Shown here in pieces: positions 14,131 through 20,717 of a stretch of DNA of 20,717 bases. The notes under the pieces are model-generated. The model was not told where the DNA came from. It searched no databases and was given only the letters and a program-made list of their open reading frames with translations. The DNA is from Actinomycetes bacterium (GTDB taxonomy: Bacteria > Actinomycetota > Actinomycetes > Actinomycetales > Cellulomonadaceae), in the NCBI GenBank assembly GCA_023390875.1, contig JAEWCA010000129.1, forward strand, positions 1 to 20,717, written 5' to 3'. Position 1 is the first letter of the stretch, and the number at the start of each line of letters is the position of its first letter. A program made the position numbers and the translations under genes.

Positions 14131-15519
14131 GTGCACGACACGACGCCGGGCCGCTCGCTGCTGTCCGACGTGCTCACGCAGCTCGCGCAGACGATGGACG
14201 CGGAGGTCGCGGTCGGTCGGCTGGCCCGCCTCCTCGTTCCCGCCCTGGCCGACTGGTGCCTGGTGACGCTCGTCGAGGACGACGAGTCCCGGGCGCCCCG
14301 GCGTCGGCTGCGCGACATCGGGTGGTGGCACACCGACCCGGCCCTGCACGACCTGGTCGCCGAGTACGCCGCGACGCGCATCGGCGCGCTGACCGACGCG
14401 TCCATGCTGCTGAGGGCCATCGAGTCCGGCGACGTCGTGCACGTCCACGCCGACGCGGTCGCGGCGCTGGACCGCGTGCTCGTGCCGGGCCGTGCCCGCG
14501 ACATCGTCGACCAGCTCGCCCCGGCGTCGCTCACGGTCGCTCCCCTCAAGAGTCGGGGCCGCACGCTCGGTGCGCTGTCCCTGTTCAACGGTCCCGGACG
14601 GCCCCCGCTGGTCCCCGCCGAGGTCGGGCTGCTCACCAGGGTGGCCGCGTCCGCGGCGCTCGCGCTCGACAACGCCCGCCTCTACCGGCGCCAGCGCGAC
14701 GTCGCGTCGACGTTCCAGCGTTCCCTGCTCACCGCACCCGTCGAGCCCGACAACATGCAGGTCGTGGTCCGCTACCAGCCCGCCGCGGAGGCGACGCGGG
14801 TCGGGGGCGACTGGTACGACGCGTTCACGCAGCCGGGCGGGGCGACGGTCCTCGTCATCGGCGACGTCGTGGGGCACGACATCGAGGCGGCGGCGCTCAT
14901 GGCCCAGCTGCGCTCGATGCTCCGGGCCATCGCGGTCGTCACGAACGACGGGCCGTCGTCCGTGCTGCGGCACCTGGACGCGGCGATCCGGACCTTGCAG
15001 GTGCCGGCCATGGCCACGGTGCTGGTCGCGCGCGTCGAGCAGACGCCTGACGAGCGCGGGCGCGGGCTCACGCGGGTGCGCTGGTCCAGCGCGGGCCACC
15101 CGCCGCCCGTGTTCGTCCACCCGGACCGCACGGTGCTCGTGCCCGACCCGCTCGGCGGGGACGTCCTGCTCGGCGTGGACCCCGACCGGGACCGCACCGA
15201 GCAGGAGATCGTCCTGGACCGCGGTTCCACGGTGCTGCTCTACACCGACGGTCTGGTCGAGCGTCGCACCCGGTCCTTGCACGACGGGCTGCGCGAGCTC
15301 CGTGCCGCGCTCGAGCGTCACGCCGACCTCGACCTCGACGCGCTGTGCGACGTGCTGCTGGCGGAGCTGCCCGGCGGCCCCGGCGAGGACGACGTCGCCG
15401 TCGTGGCGTCCCGGCTGCACCGCCAGGACCGTCCGCGCCCCGCGGAGGCCGGCCCGCGCCGCACCCCGCCCGACGTCCCGTCGCCGCCCGGAGCCGACGG
15501 CGAGCCGACCGGCGACTGA
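14131..15519 (+). CDS. GAF-domain PP2C SpoIIE-type serine phosphatase
   Basis: A 462-residue protein. GTG 14131 follows GAGGAAGGG at 3-4 nt. Residues about 15-190 form a GAF sensor domain (LLVPALADWCLVTLVEDD..., LGALSLFNGPGRPPLVPAEVGLLTRVAASAALALDNARLYR). Residues about 200-430 are the SpoIIE/RsbU PP2C catalytic domain with its metal and core motifs: GGDWYD (225-230), VIGDVVGHD, WSSAGHPPPV, LLYTDGLVERR and GEDDVAVV. Such proteins dephosphorylate STAS antagonists, freeing a sigma factor from its anti-sigma kinase. There is no membrane segment, so the signal sensed by the GAF domain is probably cytoplasmic. The C-terminal 40 residues are a Pro/Arg-rich tail. Confidence 0.93.
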   Translation: MHDTTPGRSLLSDVLTQLAQTMDAEVAVGRLARLLVPALADWCLVTLVEDDESRAPRRRLRDIGWWHTDPALHDLVAEYAATRIGALTDASMLLRAIESGDVVHVHADAVAALDRVLVPGRARDIVDQLAPASLTVAPLKSRGRTLGALSLFNGPGRPPLVPAEVGLLTRVAASAALALDNARLYRRQRDVASTFQRSLLTAPVEPDNMQVVVRYQPAAEATRVGGDWYDAFTQPGGATVLVIGDVVGHDIEAAALMAQLRSMLRAIAVVTNDGPSSVLRHLDAAIRTLQVPAMATVLVARVEQTPDERGRGLTRVRWSSAGHPPPVFVHPDRTVLVPDPLGGDVLLGVDPDRDRTEQEIVLDRGSTVLLYTDGLVERRTRSLHDGLRELRAALERHADLDLDALCDVLLAELPGGPGEDDVAVVASRLHRQDRPRPAEAGPRRTPPDVPSPPGADGEPTGD

Positions 15520-15575
15520 GCGCCGGCGCCCCCATCGTCCGGGACGGTGTCGGCCCCTCGTGCGAGCATGCGGAC

Positions 15576-16760
15576 GTGGCCCGGACCGAGATCACGTGGC
15601 AGCCCGGGTCCCTGCGTGCCGCGACGGGCGGCCTGGCGGCGCTGACGCTCGCCACGTTCGTGGCCATCACCACCGAGCTCGTGCCCGTCGGTCTGCTGCC
15701 GCAGATGAGCGCCGACCTCGGCGTCACGGAGTCGATCGCCGGGCTCCTGGTCACCGTGTACGCGGTCATGGTCGCGGCCCTGGCGGTCCCCCTGACGCTC
15801 GGCACCCGCCGGCTGCCGCGCAAGGGGCTGCTGCTCGCCACGCTCGCCGCGTACACGGCGAGCAACCTGCTCGTCGGCGTCGCACCCGGGTTCGGCGTCG
15901 TCGCCGCGGGACGTGCGCTCGGCGGTGTCGCCCACGCGCTGTTCTTCTCGCTCAGCATCGGGTACGCCTCCCGCCTGGTGTCGTCGCAGGTCACCGGGCG
16001 TGCGCTGGCGCTCGTCACGGCCGGCGCATCCGCCGGTCTGGTGCTCGGCGTGCCGCTGTCCGCCGCGCTCGGCATCGCCGTCGGGTGGCGCAACGGGTTC
16101 CTGGTCCTCGCGGCGGTGTGCGGGATCGCGACGGTCCTCGTCGCGACCCTGCTGCCGGGCGTGTCGTCCGACGACGCGCCGCACGCCGACAGCACACGGA
16201 CGGCGCGCCGGGCCCGGCTCGCGACCGTGGCCGTGTCGAACACGCTCACGTACCTCGGGCAGTACGTCGTCTACACGTACGTCTCGGTGATCCTGCTCGC
16301 CGCCGGCCTGAGTGAGACGTCGGTCGGGCCCGTCCTGCTGGGCCTGGGTGCCGTCGGCCTGCTCGGGACCGCGTACGCCGCGACCGCCCTGGACCGGCAC
16401 CCCCGCCGGGGCACCGTCGTGGTCCACGCCGGCATGGCCCTCGGGCTGCTCGCGCTCGGGCTGGTGTTCCCGGCCACCGCCGGGGTCCTGGCGAGCGCGG
16501 CGGTCTGGTGCGGGTCGTTCGGTGCCATGGCCTCGGTGTTCCAGACGGCCGCGATCCGCACGCGGGGCGCGTCGCCCGACGTCATCGGCGCGCTGGTCAA
16601 CTCGACCGCGAACATCGGCATCGGCGGCGGCGCCGCGCTCGGCGCCCTCGTGCTCGTCGGACCCGGCCTCGGGGCGGTGCCGTTCGTCGGTGCCGCCCTC
16701 GTGGTCGCGAGCGTCGTCGTGGTCCTGCTCGCCCGCGGCGCGTTCCCGGCAGACCCCTGA
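15576..16760 (+). CDS. MFS transporter, sugar/drug efflux type
   Basis: A 394-residue protein with about 12 hydrophobic helices. GTG 15576 begins VARTEITWQPGSLRAATGGLAALTLATFVAITTELVPVGLLPQMSADLGV, the usual opening of the DHA1 AraJ/YdhP-like branch. The motif A region is GTRRLPRKGLLLATLAAYTASNLLVGVAPGFGVVAAGRALGGVAHALFF, and the second half begins near VAVSNTLTYLGQYVVYTYVS. Family members export sugars, drugs or metabolites with protons. Substrate unknown. It starts 56 bp after the phosphatase stop on the same strand, so it may be in one transcript with it. A strong hairpin follows the stop. Confidence 0.88.
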   Translation: MARTEITWQPGSLRAATGGLAALTLATFVAITTELVPVGLLPQMSADLGVTESIAGLLVTVYAVMVAALAVPLTLGTRRLPRKGLLLATLAAYTASNLLVGVAPGFGVVAAGRALGGVAHALFFSLSIGYASRLVSSQVTGRALALVTAGASAGLVLGVPLSAALGIAVGWRNGFLVLAAVCGIATVLVATLLPGVSSDDAPHADSTRTARRARLATVAVSNTLTYLGQYVVYTYVSVILLAAGLSETSVGPVLLGLGAVGLLGTAYAATALDRHPRRGTVVVHAGMALGLLALGLVFPATAGVLASAAVWCGSFGAMASVFQTAAIRTRGASPDVIGALVNSTANIGIGGGAALGALVLVGPGLGAVPFVGAALVVASVVVVLLARGAFPADP

Positions 16761-16787
16761 GACCCCCGGTTCGTGCGGGCCCGCGGT

Positions 16788-16817
16788 GGGCACCGGCTCG
16801 AGGGGCGCTCGGTGCCC
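16788..16817 (+). terminator. Hairpin terminator after the MFS gene
   Basis: GGGCACCG (16788-16795) pairs perfectly with CGGTGCCC (16810-16817), loop 14 nt. It lies 27 nt after the MFS stop and ahead of the reductase leader. It has no T-run. Confidence 0.55.
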
Positions 16818-16874
16818 GGCCGTGATCTGCTCGAGGGCGGCACGCGGACGTCGCACACGAGGAGCTGAACCAGC

Positions 16875-16925
16875 ATGGAGCACCGACTCCTGGGAACGAG
16901 CGGGACCACCGTCTCGACGCACTGA
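16875..16925 (+). other. Detached 5' end of the aldo/keto reductase gene, ending in TGA
   Basis: ATG 16875 follows AGGAG (16860-16864) and encodes MEHRLLGTSGTTVSTH, the expected first strand of an aldo/keto reductase. TGA follows at 16923-16925, then the same frame continues LGTMTFG. Family members usually read (A/C/T)LGTMTFG here, so TGA replaces one codon, most simply a Cys TGC or Trp TGG. Confidence 0.85.
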
Positions 16926-16934
16926 CTGGGCACC

Positions 16935-17906
16935 ATGACGTTCGGTGCGGAGGCCGACGAGACGACGTCCGGCGAGATCCTCACCGCGTTCGTCGAGCAC
17001 GGCGGCACGTTCGTCGACACCGCCGACGTGTACTCCGCGGGCGCCTCGGAGGAGATCATCGGGCGCTGGCTCGCGGCGCACCCCACCGATGCCCGACAGC
17101 TCGTGGTGGCGACCAAGGGCCGCTTCCCGATGGGCGACGGTCCCAACGACCTGGGCCTGTCACGGCGCCATCTGCGCGACGCGCTGGACGCCTCGCTGCG
17201 CCGGCTCGGCGTCGACCACGTGGACCTGTACCAGATGCACGCATGGGACGCGCTGACGCCGGTCGAGGAGACGCTCTCGTTCCTCGACGACGCGGTGTCG
17301 GCCGGCAAGATCTCCTACTACGGCTTCTCCAACTACCTGGGCTGGCAGCTGACGAAGGCCGTCCACGTCGCGCGGGCGCACCACCTCGCCCGGCCGGTGA
17401 CGCTCCAGCCGCAGTACAACCTGCTCGTCCGCGACATCGAGCACGAGGTCGTGCCGGCGGCGCTCGACGCCGGGCTGGGTCTGCTGCCGTGGTCGCCGCT
17501 GGCCGGCGGGTGGCTGACCGGCAAGTACACCCGGGACGCCCGACCCGAAGGGGCGACGCGTCTCGGCGAGAACCCGGAACGCGGGATGGAGGCGTGGGAG
17601 GCCCGCAACGCCGACGACAGGACGTGGCGCGTGATCGACGCCGTGCAGCAGACGGCCGAGGCGCACGGCGCCACGATGTCCCAGGTCGCCCTCGCGTGGC
17701 TGGTCGACCGTCCCGCCGTCACGTCGGTCATCCTCGGCGCGCGCACCGTCGACCAGCTCGTCGACAACCTGGCGGCCGCCGACCTGCGTCTGACGGACGA
17801 CGAGCTCGCCCACCTCGCCGACGTGAGCGCGCCCGTCGCCGACGACTACCCCTACGGCGTCGCCGGGGTCGCGCAGCGGCACCGCAACCTCGCGGGCGGG
17901 CGGTGA
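16935..17906 (+). CDS. Aldo/keto reductase (body intact, N-terminus cut off by TGA)
   Basis: A 323-residue frame from ATG 16935 that covers nearly all of an NADPH-dependent aldo/keto reductase reducing carbonyls to alcohols. Numbered from the original ATG 16875, the catalytic tetrad is present: D48 and Y53 (FVDTADVYSAG), K81 (VVATKGR) and H122 (LYQMHAWD). GKISYYGFSNY, LQPQYNLLVRDIE and LLPWSPLAGGWLTGKY are classic YajO/Tas-like motifs, and SVILGARTVDQLVDNL binds the cofactor phosphate. ATG 16935 has no ribosome binding site; the good site belongs to 16875, cut off by TGA at codon 17. So the gene is a recent nonsense allele, a sequence error, or is read through. Loss of 20 N-terminal residues removes the barrel-bottom hairpin and might still fold. 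Confidence 0.82.
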   Translation: MTFGAEADETTSGEILTAFVEHGGTFVDTADVYSAGASEEIIGRWLAAHPTDARQLVVATKGRFPMGDGPNDLGLSRRHLRDALDASLRRLGVDHVDLYQMHAWDALTPVEETLSFLDDAVSAGKISYYGFSNYLGWQLTKAVHVARAHHLARPVTLQPQYNLLVRDIEHEVVPAALDAGLGLLPWSPLAGGWLTGKYTRDARPEGATRLGENPERGMEAWEARNADDRTWRVIDAVQQTAEAHGATMSQVALAWLVDRPAVTSVILGARTVDQLVDNLAAADLRLTDDELAHLADVSAPVADDYPYGVAGVAQRHRNLAGGR

Positions 17907-17918
17907 CCGACCACCGTT

Positions 17919-18359
17919 TCAGGAGGTCGGCCGCGCCTCGTGCCCGCGCCGGCCGTGCGTGCGGTTGCGCTCCTTGAGCTCGGACTCGTACACGTGCCGC
18001 CGCCCGTCCAGGAGCCGGTCGCGCAGGCGGCACTCGGCGTCGGCGAACGTCCGGTAGTAGCCGTCGTCGAACTCCTCGACCACCTGGAACGTCCACCGCC
18101 CCTGGAGCACGTTGCGGCCGACGACCTCGGCACGCAGCTCGTCGGCCAGGTCGAGGTGCCCGGCCTCTGCGAGCTGGTCGAGCGCCTCGGCGAGCTCGGC
18201 GTCGGCGCGTCCGACGAGGCGGTGGAAGGCGTAGAGCATGCCCCTGGCGTGCTCGATCACCTCGAACGCGGCGGTCACGCCGCCGACGGCCTCGACGACG
18301 GCGTCGCTCACGCCGGCGGGTGGACGGTGGTCGGGGTCGGCGCGGTCCTCGGTCGTCAT
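17919..18359 (-). CDS. Conserved-looking hypothetical protein, helical, acidic
   Basis: A 146-residue protein of unknown function. ATG 18359 is chosen because it precedes the first ordered segment; the frame is open further upstream but reads as Arg-rich junk. It has no signal peptide, membrane segment or cysteine-rich motif. The body is helical and balanced in charge: VEAVGGVTAAFEVIEHARGMLYAFHRLVGRADAELAEALDQLAEAGHLDLADELRAEVVGRNVLQGRWTFQVVEEFDDGYYRTFADAECRLRDRLLDG, and the tail is basic. The WTFQVVEEFDDGYY stretch looks conserved-protein-like and may be a binding surface. Its stop lies 12 bp from the convergent reductase stop. Confidence 0.72.
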   Translation of the reverse strand: MTTEDRADPDHRPPAGVSDAVVEAVGGVTAAFEVIEHARGMLYAFHRLVGRADAELAEALDQLAEAGHLDLADELRAEVVGRNVLQGRWTFQVVEEFDDGYYRTFADAECRLRDRLLDGRRHVYESELKERNRTHGRRGHEARPTS

Positions 18360-18492
18360 CGGCCCATCGTGAGCCAACCGGCGGCAGGTCGCGCGCCGGG
18401 CGCCGGTGCCCCGGACGTCGCGCGGGCGTCGTCGCGGGTCGCGTGGGAGTCTCGACATGTCTGAGGCAGCCCGGGCACCGAAGGAGCGCACC

Positions 18493-19011
18493 ATGCGGCT
18501 CGACGAGATCCGTCGGCTCATCGTCGACCACCCCGACCGCGACCCGTACTGGCACCGGGTGCCGAGCGGGCCGTACTTCGCGGAGGTGCCCGACAGGCAG
18601 GACACGATCCGCCAGCACGACGCGCTGTTCGTCTTCCGCGGCGACGTCGACCTGACGATCCAGTCCGGCCTGCAGTGGGGCCACCAGAGCCGCACCGTCA
18701 CGCGTGCCGGCCAGATCTGGGACGACGTCGACTTCACCGACCAGACGGCGGCCGTGTCCTACGCGGACGTCTTCTGGCGACGCTCCCTGGTCGACCGGGT
18801 GTGCGTCGTCACGGTCGACGGGGGCCGCGCGACGTTGCCCGTCGGCGCGCGGCGGGCGCTCAACAGCGAGCACGGCCTGCTGACCCGCGGGGACCGGGTC
18901 GAGTGGGAGTACAGCGCGACCGCGTTCGAGACGGCGGTCGCGAGGATCGTCGACGGCGACCACGAGTTCGACCGGTACTTCGAGCACACCGGGATGGTGG
19001 TCAAGGACTGA
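18493..19011 (+). CDS. Hypothetical protein, family not recognised
   Basis: A 172-residue soluble protein. ATG 18493 follows AAGGAG at 7 nt; an in-frame ATG at 18457 would add 12 residues and has a poorer site. The sequence is rich in Asp, Arg, Trp and aromatic residues: LIVDHPDRDPYWHRVPSGPYFAEVPDRQDTIRQHDALFVFRGDVDLTIQSGLQWGH, then FTDQTAAVSYADVFWRRSLVDRVCVVTVDGGRATLPVGARRALNSEHGLLT, ending VARIVDGDHEFDRYFEHTGMVVKD. The pattern of short strands suggests a mainly beta fold. No catalytic motif or membrane segment is seen. It is divergent from the gene ending at 17919 (133 bp between starts). Confidence 0.72.
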   Translation: MRLDEIRRLIVDHPDRDPYWHRVPSGPYFAEVPDRQDTIRQHDALFVFRGDVDLTIQSGLQWGHQSRTVTRAGQIWDDVDFTDQTAAVSYADVFWRRSLVDRVCVVTVDGGRATLPVGARRALNSEHGLLTRGDRVEWEYSATAFETAVARIVDGDHEFDRYFEHTGMVVKD

Positions 19012-19208
19012 CCGCGCCCGGCGCGCGACAGCCGGACCGTGCCGCCCTCCCGGACGGGACCCGGCACCGGATGCGTGCCCCCGCCCGGGAAGGCAGCATA
19101 GGCGCGCGACACCGGCGACGGTGGCTCCTGCTCGACCGACCCGAGACCGCCCGGCACCCGTCGTGACGAGCGACCGCGGCGTGCGCGGACGAGAACGGAG
19201 ACGGGACG

Positions 19209-19250
19209 ATGACCGACCCCACCGGTCCCGACGGCGCCGAGCCGGCGTGA
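19209..19250 (+). CDS. 13-codon mini-ORF coupled to the histidine phosphatase
   Basis: ATG 19209 follows GGAGACGGGACG and encodes MTDPTGPDGAEPA, then TGA. The stop overlaps the GTG start of the next gene (GTGA, 19247-19250). It is either a translated leader that couples to the phosphatase, or the real N-terminus of that gene separated by a frameshift. Confidence 0.4.
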   Translation: MTDPTGPDGAEPA

Positions 19251-20026
19251 GCACCGCCGACAGCGGCCCCGGCAGGGGCGTCACCGAGCTGATGCTCGTC
19301 CGGCACGGCGAGAGCGTCGGCAACGTCGCGGCGTCGGCGGCCGAGGTCGCGCGGCAGGAGGTCATCGACCTCGACACGCGCGACGCGGACACTCCCCTGT
19401 CCGCGCTCGGGTCGGAGCAGGCGGTCGCGCTGGGCGACTGGCTCAGGGACGCGTCGCGGGCGTCCGGTCCCGACGTCGTGTGGGTGTCGCCGTACGTGCG
19501 CGCCGTGCAGACGGCGACGATCGCGCTCGACGCCGCCGGCGTCGACCTGCCGATGCACCAGGACGAGCGCCTGCGCGACCGCGAGCTCGGCGTGCTCGAC
19601 CTGCTCACGACCACCGGGGTCGACGAGCGCTTCCCCGCCGAGGCCGCCCGTCGTCGGCACCTCGGCAAGTTCTACTACCGGCCGCCCGGTGGCGAGTCCT
19701 GGGCCGACCTGACGCTGCGCGTGCGCGCGTTCCTCGCCGACCTGGACCGCTGGGAGACGGACCGGCGAGTGCTGGTGGTCGCGCACGACGCCGTCCTCAT
19801 GACCGTCCGGTACGTGTGCGAGCGCCTGACGGAGACGGAGGTGCTCGAGCTCGGACGACGTCATCCCGTGCGGAACGCCGCGGTGACCCGACTCGTCCGG
19901 CGCGCCCCGGACCACGCCGGACCGCCGCGCTGGGAGCTGACCGCCTTCAACGACGACGCCCACCTGCAGCGGCAGGGCACGCCCGCGACCGTGCACCCCG
20001 GGGACGCCGATGCCCACCCGCACTGA
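19247..20026 (+). CDS. Histidine phosphatase family protein (phosphoglycerate mutase-like)
   Basis: A 259-residue protein of the branch-1 histidine phosphatase superfamily. The phospho-acceptor motif is LMLVRHGESVGN with H20; the second catalytic histidine is H180 in VLVVAHDAVLMTVRY. DTPLSALGSEQAVALGDWL, VWVSPYVRAVQTA and DERLRDRELGVLD are the other family blocks. GGESWADLTLRVRAFL precedes the second histidine, as usual. GTG 19247 is the start nearest the conserved core and overlaps the TGA of the mini-ORF; it has no strong site of its own. The substrate (phosphosugar, phosphopeptide or other) cannot be told. The stop overlaps the next gene's start by 17 bp, so the two are co-translated. Confidence 0.88.
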   Translation: MSTADSGPGRGVTELMLVRHGESVGNVAASAAEVARQEVIDLDTRDADTPLSALGSEQAVALGDWLRDASRASGPDVVWVSPYVRAVQTATIALDAAGVDLPMHQDERLRDRELGVLDLLTTTGVDERFPAEAARRRHLGKFYYRPPGGESWADLTLRVRAFLADLDRWETDRRVLVVAHDAVLMTVRYVCERLTETEVLELGRRHPVRNAAVTRLVRRAPDHAGPPRWELTAFNDDAHLQRQGTPATVHPGDADAHPH

Positions 20027-20717
20027 GACGATCACGCCCCAGCTCCTGCGGGACTGGGCCCTCCCGTCGCTCGCCGGCTCGAAGTACGGGCGCGGCCAGG
20101 TGGTCGTCGTGGGCGGTGCCCGCTCCACGCCCGGCGCCGTGCTGCTCGCCGGCACCGCGGCGCTGCGGGTGGGGGCCGGGCGGCTCACGCTCGCGGTCTC
20201 CCGGTCGGTCGCGGTGCCGCTCGCCGTCGCGCTGCCCGAGGCCGGCGTCGTGGGGCTCCCCGAGACCGAGCTGGGGTCGGTGGAGGGCACCGGTCTCGAG
20301 GTCCTCGCGGACGACCTGCACGCCGCCGACGCCGTGCTGGTGGGCCCGGGCCTCGACGACGCCGGACGCACCGCCGCGCTGCTCACCGCCCTGGTGCCGC
20401 TCGTCCGACGGTCCACGCCGGTGCTCCTCGACGCGTACGCGCTCGGTGTCCTCCCGGACCTGCAGGACGTCGCAGCGCGGCTGCGTGGCCGTCTCCTCCT
20501 GACGCCGAACACCACCGAGGCCGCCCGGCTGCTCGGCGTCGCCGACGAGGACCTCGACGACGCCGCCCCCGACCGCATCGCGAAGCGGTACGAGGCCGTC
20601 GTGACGTGCCAGGGCCGCATCGGCGCGCCCGACGGCAGCCGGTGGGAGGTCTCGACCGGCACGCCGGGGCTCGCGACGTCCGGCAGCGGCGACGTGCTCG
20701 CCGGTGCGCTCGTCGGG
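20010..20717 (+). CDS. nnrD: ADP-dependent NAD(P)H-hydrate dehydratase, 5' part (cut by right edge)
   Basis: 236 codons run from ATG 20010 to the edge, still open. The protein repairs hydrated NAD(P)H (NADHX/NADPHX) using ADP or ATP. Motifs in order: YGRGQVVVVGGARSTPGAVLLAGTAALRVGAGRLTLA (start of the ribokinase-like fold), VGPGLDDAGRTAALL, VLLDAYALGVLP, LLTPNTTEAARLLG and the active-site loop GTPGLATSGSGDVLAGAL near the right edge. The common LTPHPGE is LTPNTTE here. DAYAL replaces the usual DADAL. GGGGA lies just ahead of ATG, and the start overlaps the phosphatase stop. Confidence 0.9.
   Translation, partial: MPTRTETITPQLLRDWALPSLAGSKYGRGQVVVVGGARSTPGAVLLAGTAALRVGAGRLTLAVSRSVAVPLAVALPEAGVVGLPETELGSVEGTGLEVLADDLHAADAVLVGPGLDDAGRTAALLTALVPLVRRSTPVLLDAYALGVLPDLQDVAARLRGRLLLTPNTTEAARLLGVADEDLDDAAPDRIAKRYEAVVTCQGRIGAPDGSRWEVSTGTPGLATSGSGDVLAGALVG

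Noticed and set aside
16930..16948. Possible SECIS hairpin after the reductase TGA
   Set aside because: Only a 5-bp stem with a 9-nt loop, without the expected bulged U or loop GG features; such stems are common in GC-rich DNA. Kept only as a remark in the finding.
15318..17081. Long minus-strand frame across the MFS gene and reductase start
   Set aside because: Composition is typical of antisense shadow, with no domain or ribosome binding site; plus-strand genes explain the region.
19070..19165. 31-codon frame starting MRAPAREGS upstream of the histidine phosphatase
   Set aside because: Arg-rich translation, no ribosome binding site and no recognisable pattern.
1..20717. CRISPR arrays, tRNA/rRNA genes, insertion sequences, phage attachment sites
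   Set aside because: No regularly spaced repeats, tRNA-like cloverleaf, rRNA segment, transposase or terminal inverted repeat was recognised by reading; a covariance-model search would be decisive for small RNAs.

Overview
The window looks like chromosomal DNA of a very high-GC actinobacterium. Nearly every third codon position is G or C, GTG starts are frequent, and start codons are preceded by GGAGG-type ribosome binding sites. A secreted BglX-type GH3 beta-glucosidase, secreted small proteins, a PadR/permease-prefix pair and a SpoIIE-phosphatase/STAS pair fit a Cellulomonadaceae-like, plant-polymer-degrading soil organism. That taxonomic placement is inference. No rRNA, tRNA, CRISPR array, insertion sequence or phage gene was seen.

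Left third (1-7506), all on the minus strand. The left edge cuts a long gene, at least 979 codons, whose N-terminus carries the LQRxxGNRAV motif. That motif is common in proteins linked to extracellular contractile injection systems (eCIS) and DUF4157 proteins. Its C-terminal part has a zincin HExxH motif (HEARH, residues 808-812). This is the most interesting object in the window. Next come a hexapeptide O-acetyltransferase, a translationally coupled PadR regulator and multi-pass membrane protein (ATGA overlap) with a striking 49-bp concentric dyad just before the padR start, a small signal-peptide/C-terminal-TM protein, and an APC-family amino acid permease.

Middle (7507-12742). A secreted endonuclease/exonuclease/phosphatase-fold enzyme overlaps head-to-head with a decayed alpha/beta hydrolase that has a frameshift and an eroded 5' end. 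Then come a small secreted protein of unknown role and the secreted GH3 beta-glucosidase. The GH3 gene ends in a 16-bp perfect hairpin and starts after an almost ideal Shine-Dalgarno sequence. A 514-bp gene-free stretch upstream of the GH3 gene holds possible operator repeats.

Right third (12743-20717), mostly on the plus strand. It holds an NTF2/SnoaL-like small protein, a VOC/glyoxalase-fold protein, and a divergent STAS antagonist with a GAF-SpoIIE phosphatase (a partner-switching signalling pair with no kinase nearby). These are followed by an MFS exporter, an aldo/keto reductase whose first 16 codons are separated from the rest by an in-frame TGA, two unknown proteins, a histidine phosphatase preceded by a coupled 13-codon mini-ORF, and the first 236 codons of an NAD(P)H-hydrate dehydratase cut by the right edge.

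Several very long open frames on the opposite strands of these genes are high-GC shadows and are not annotated.
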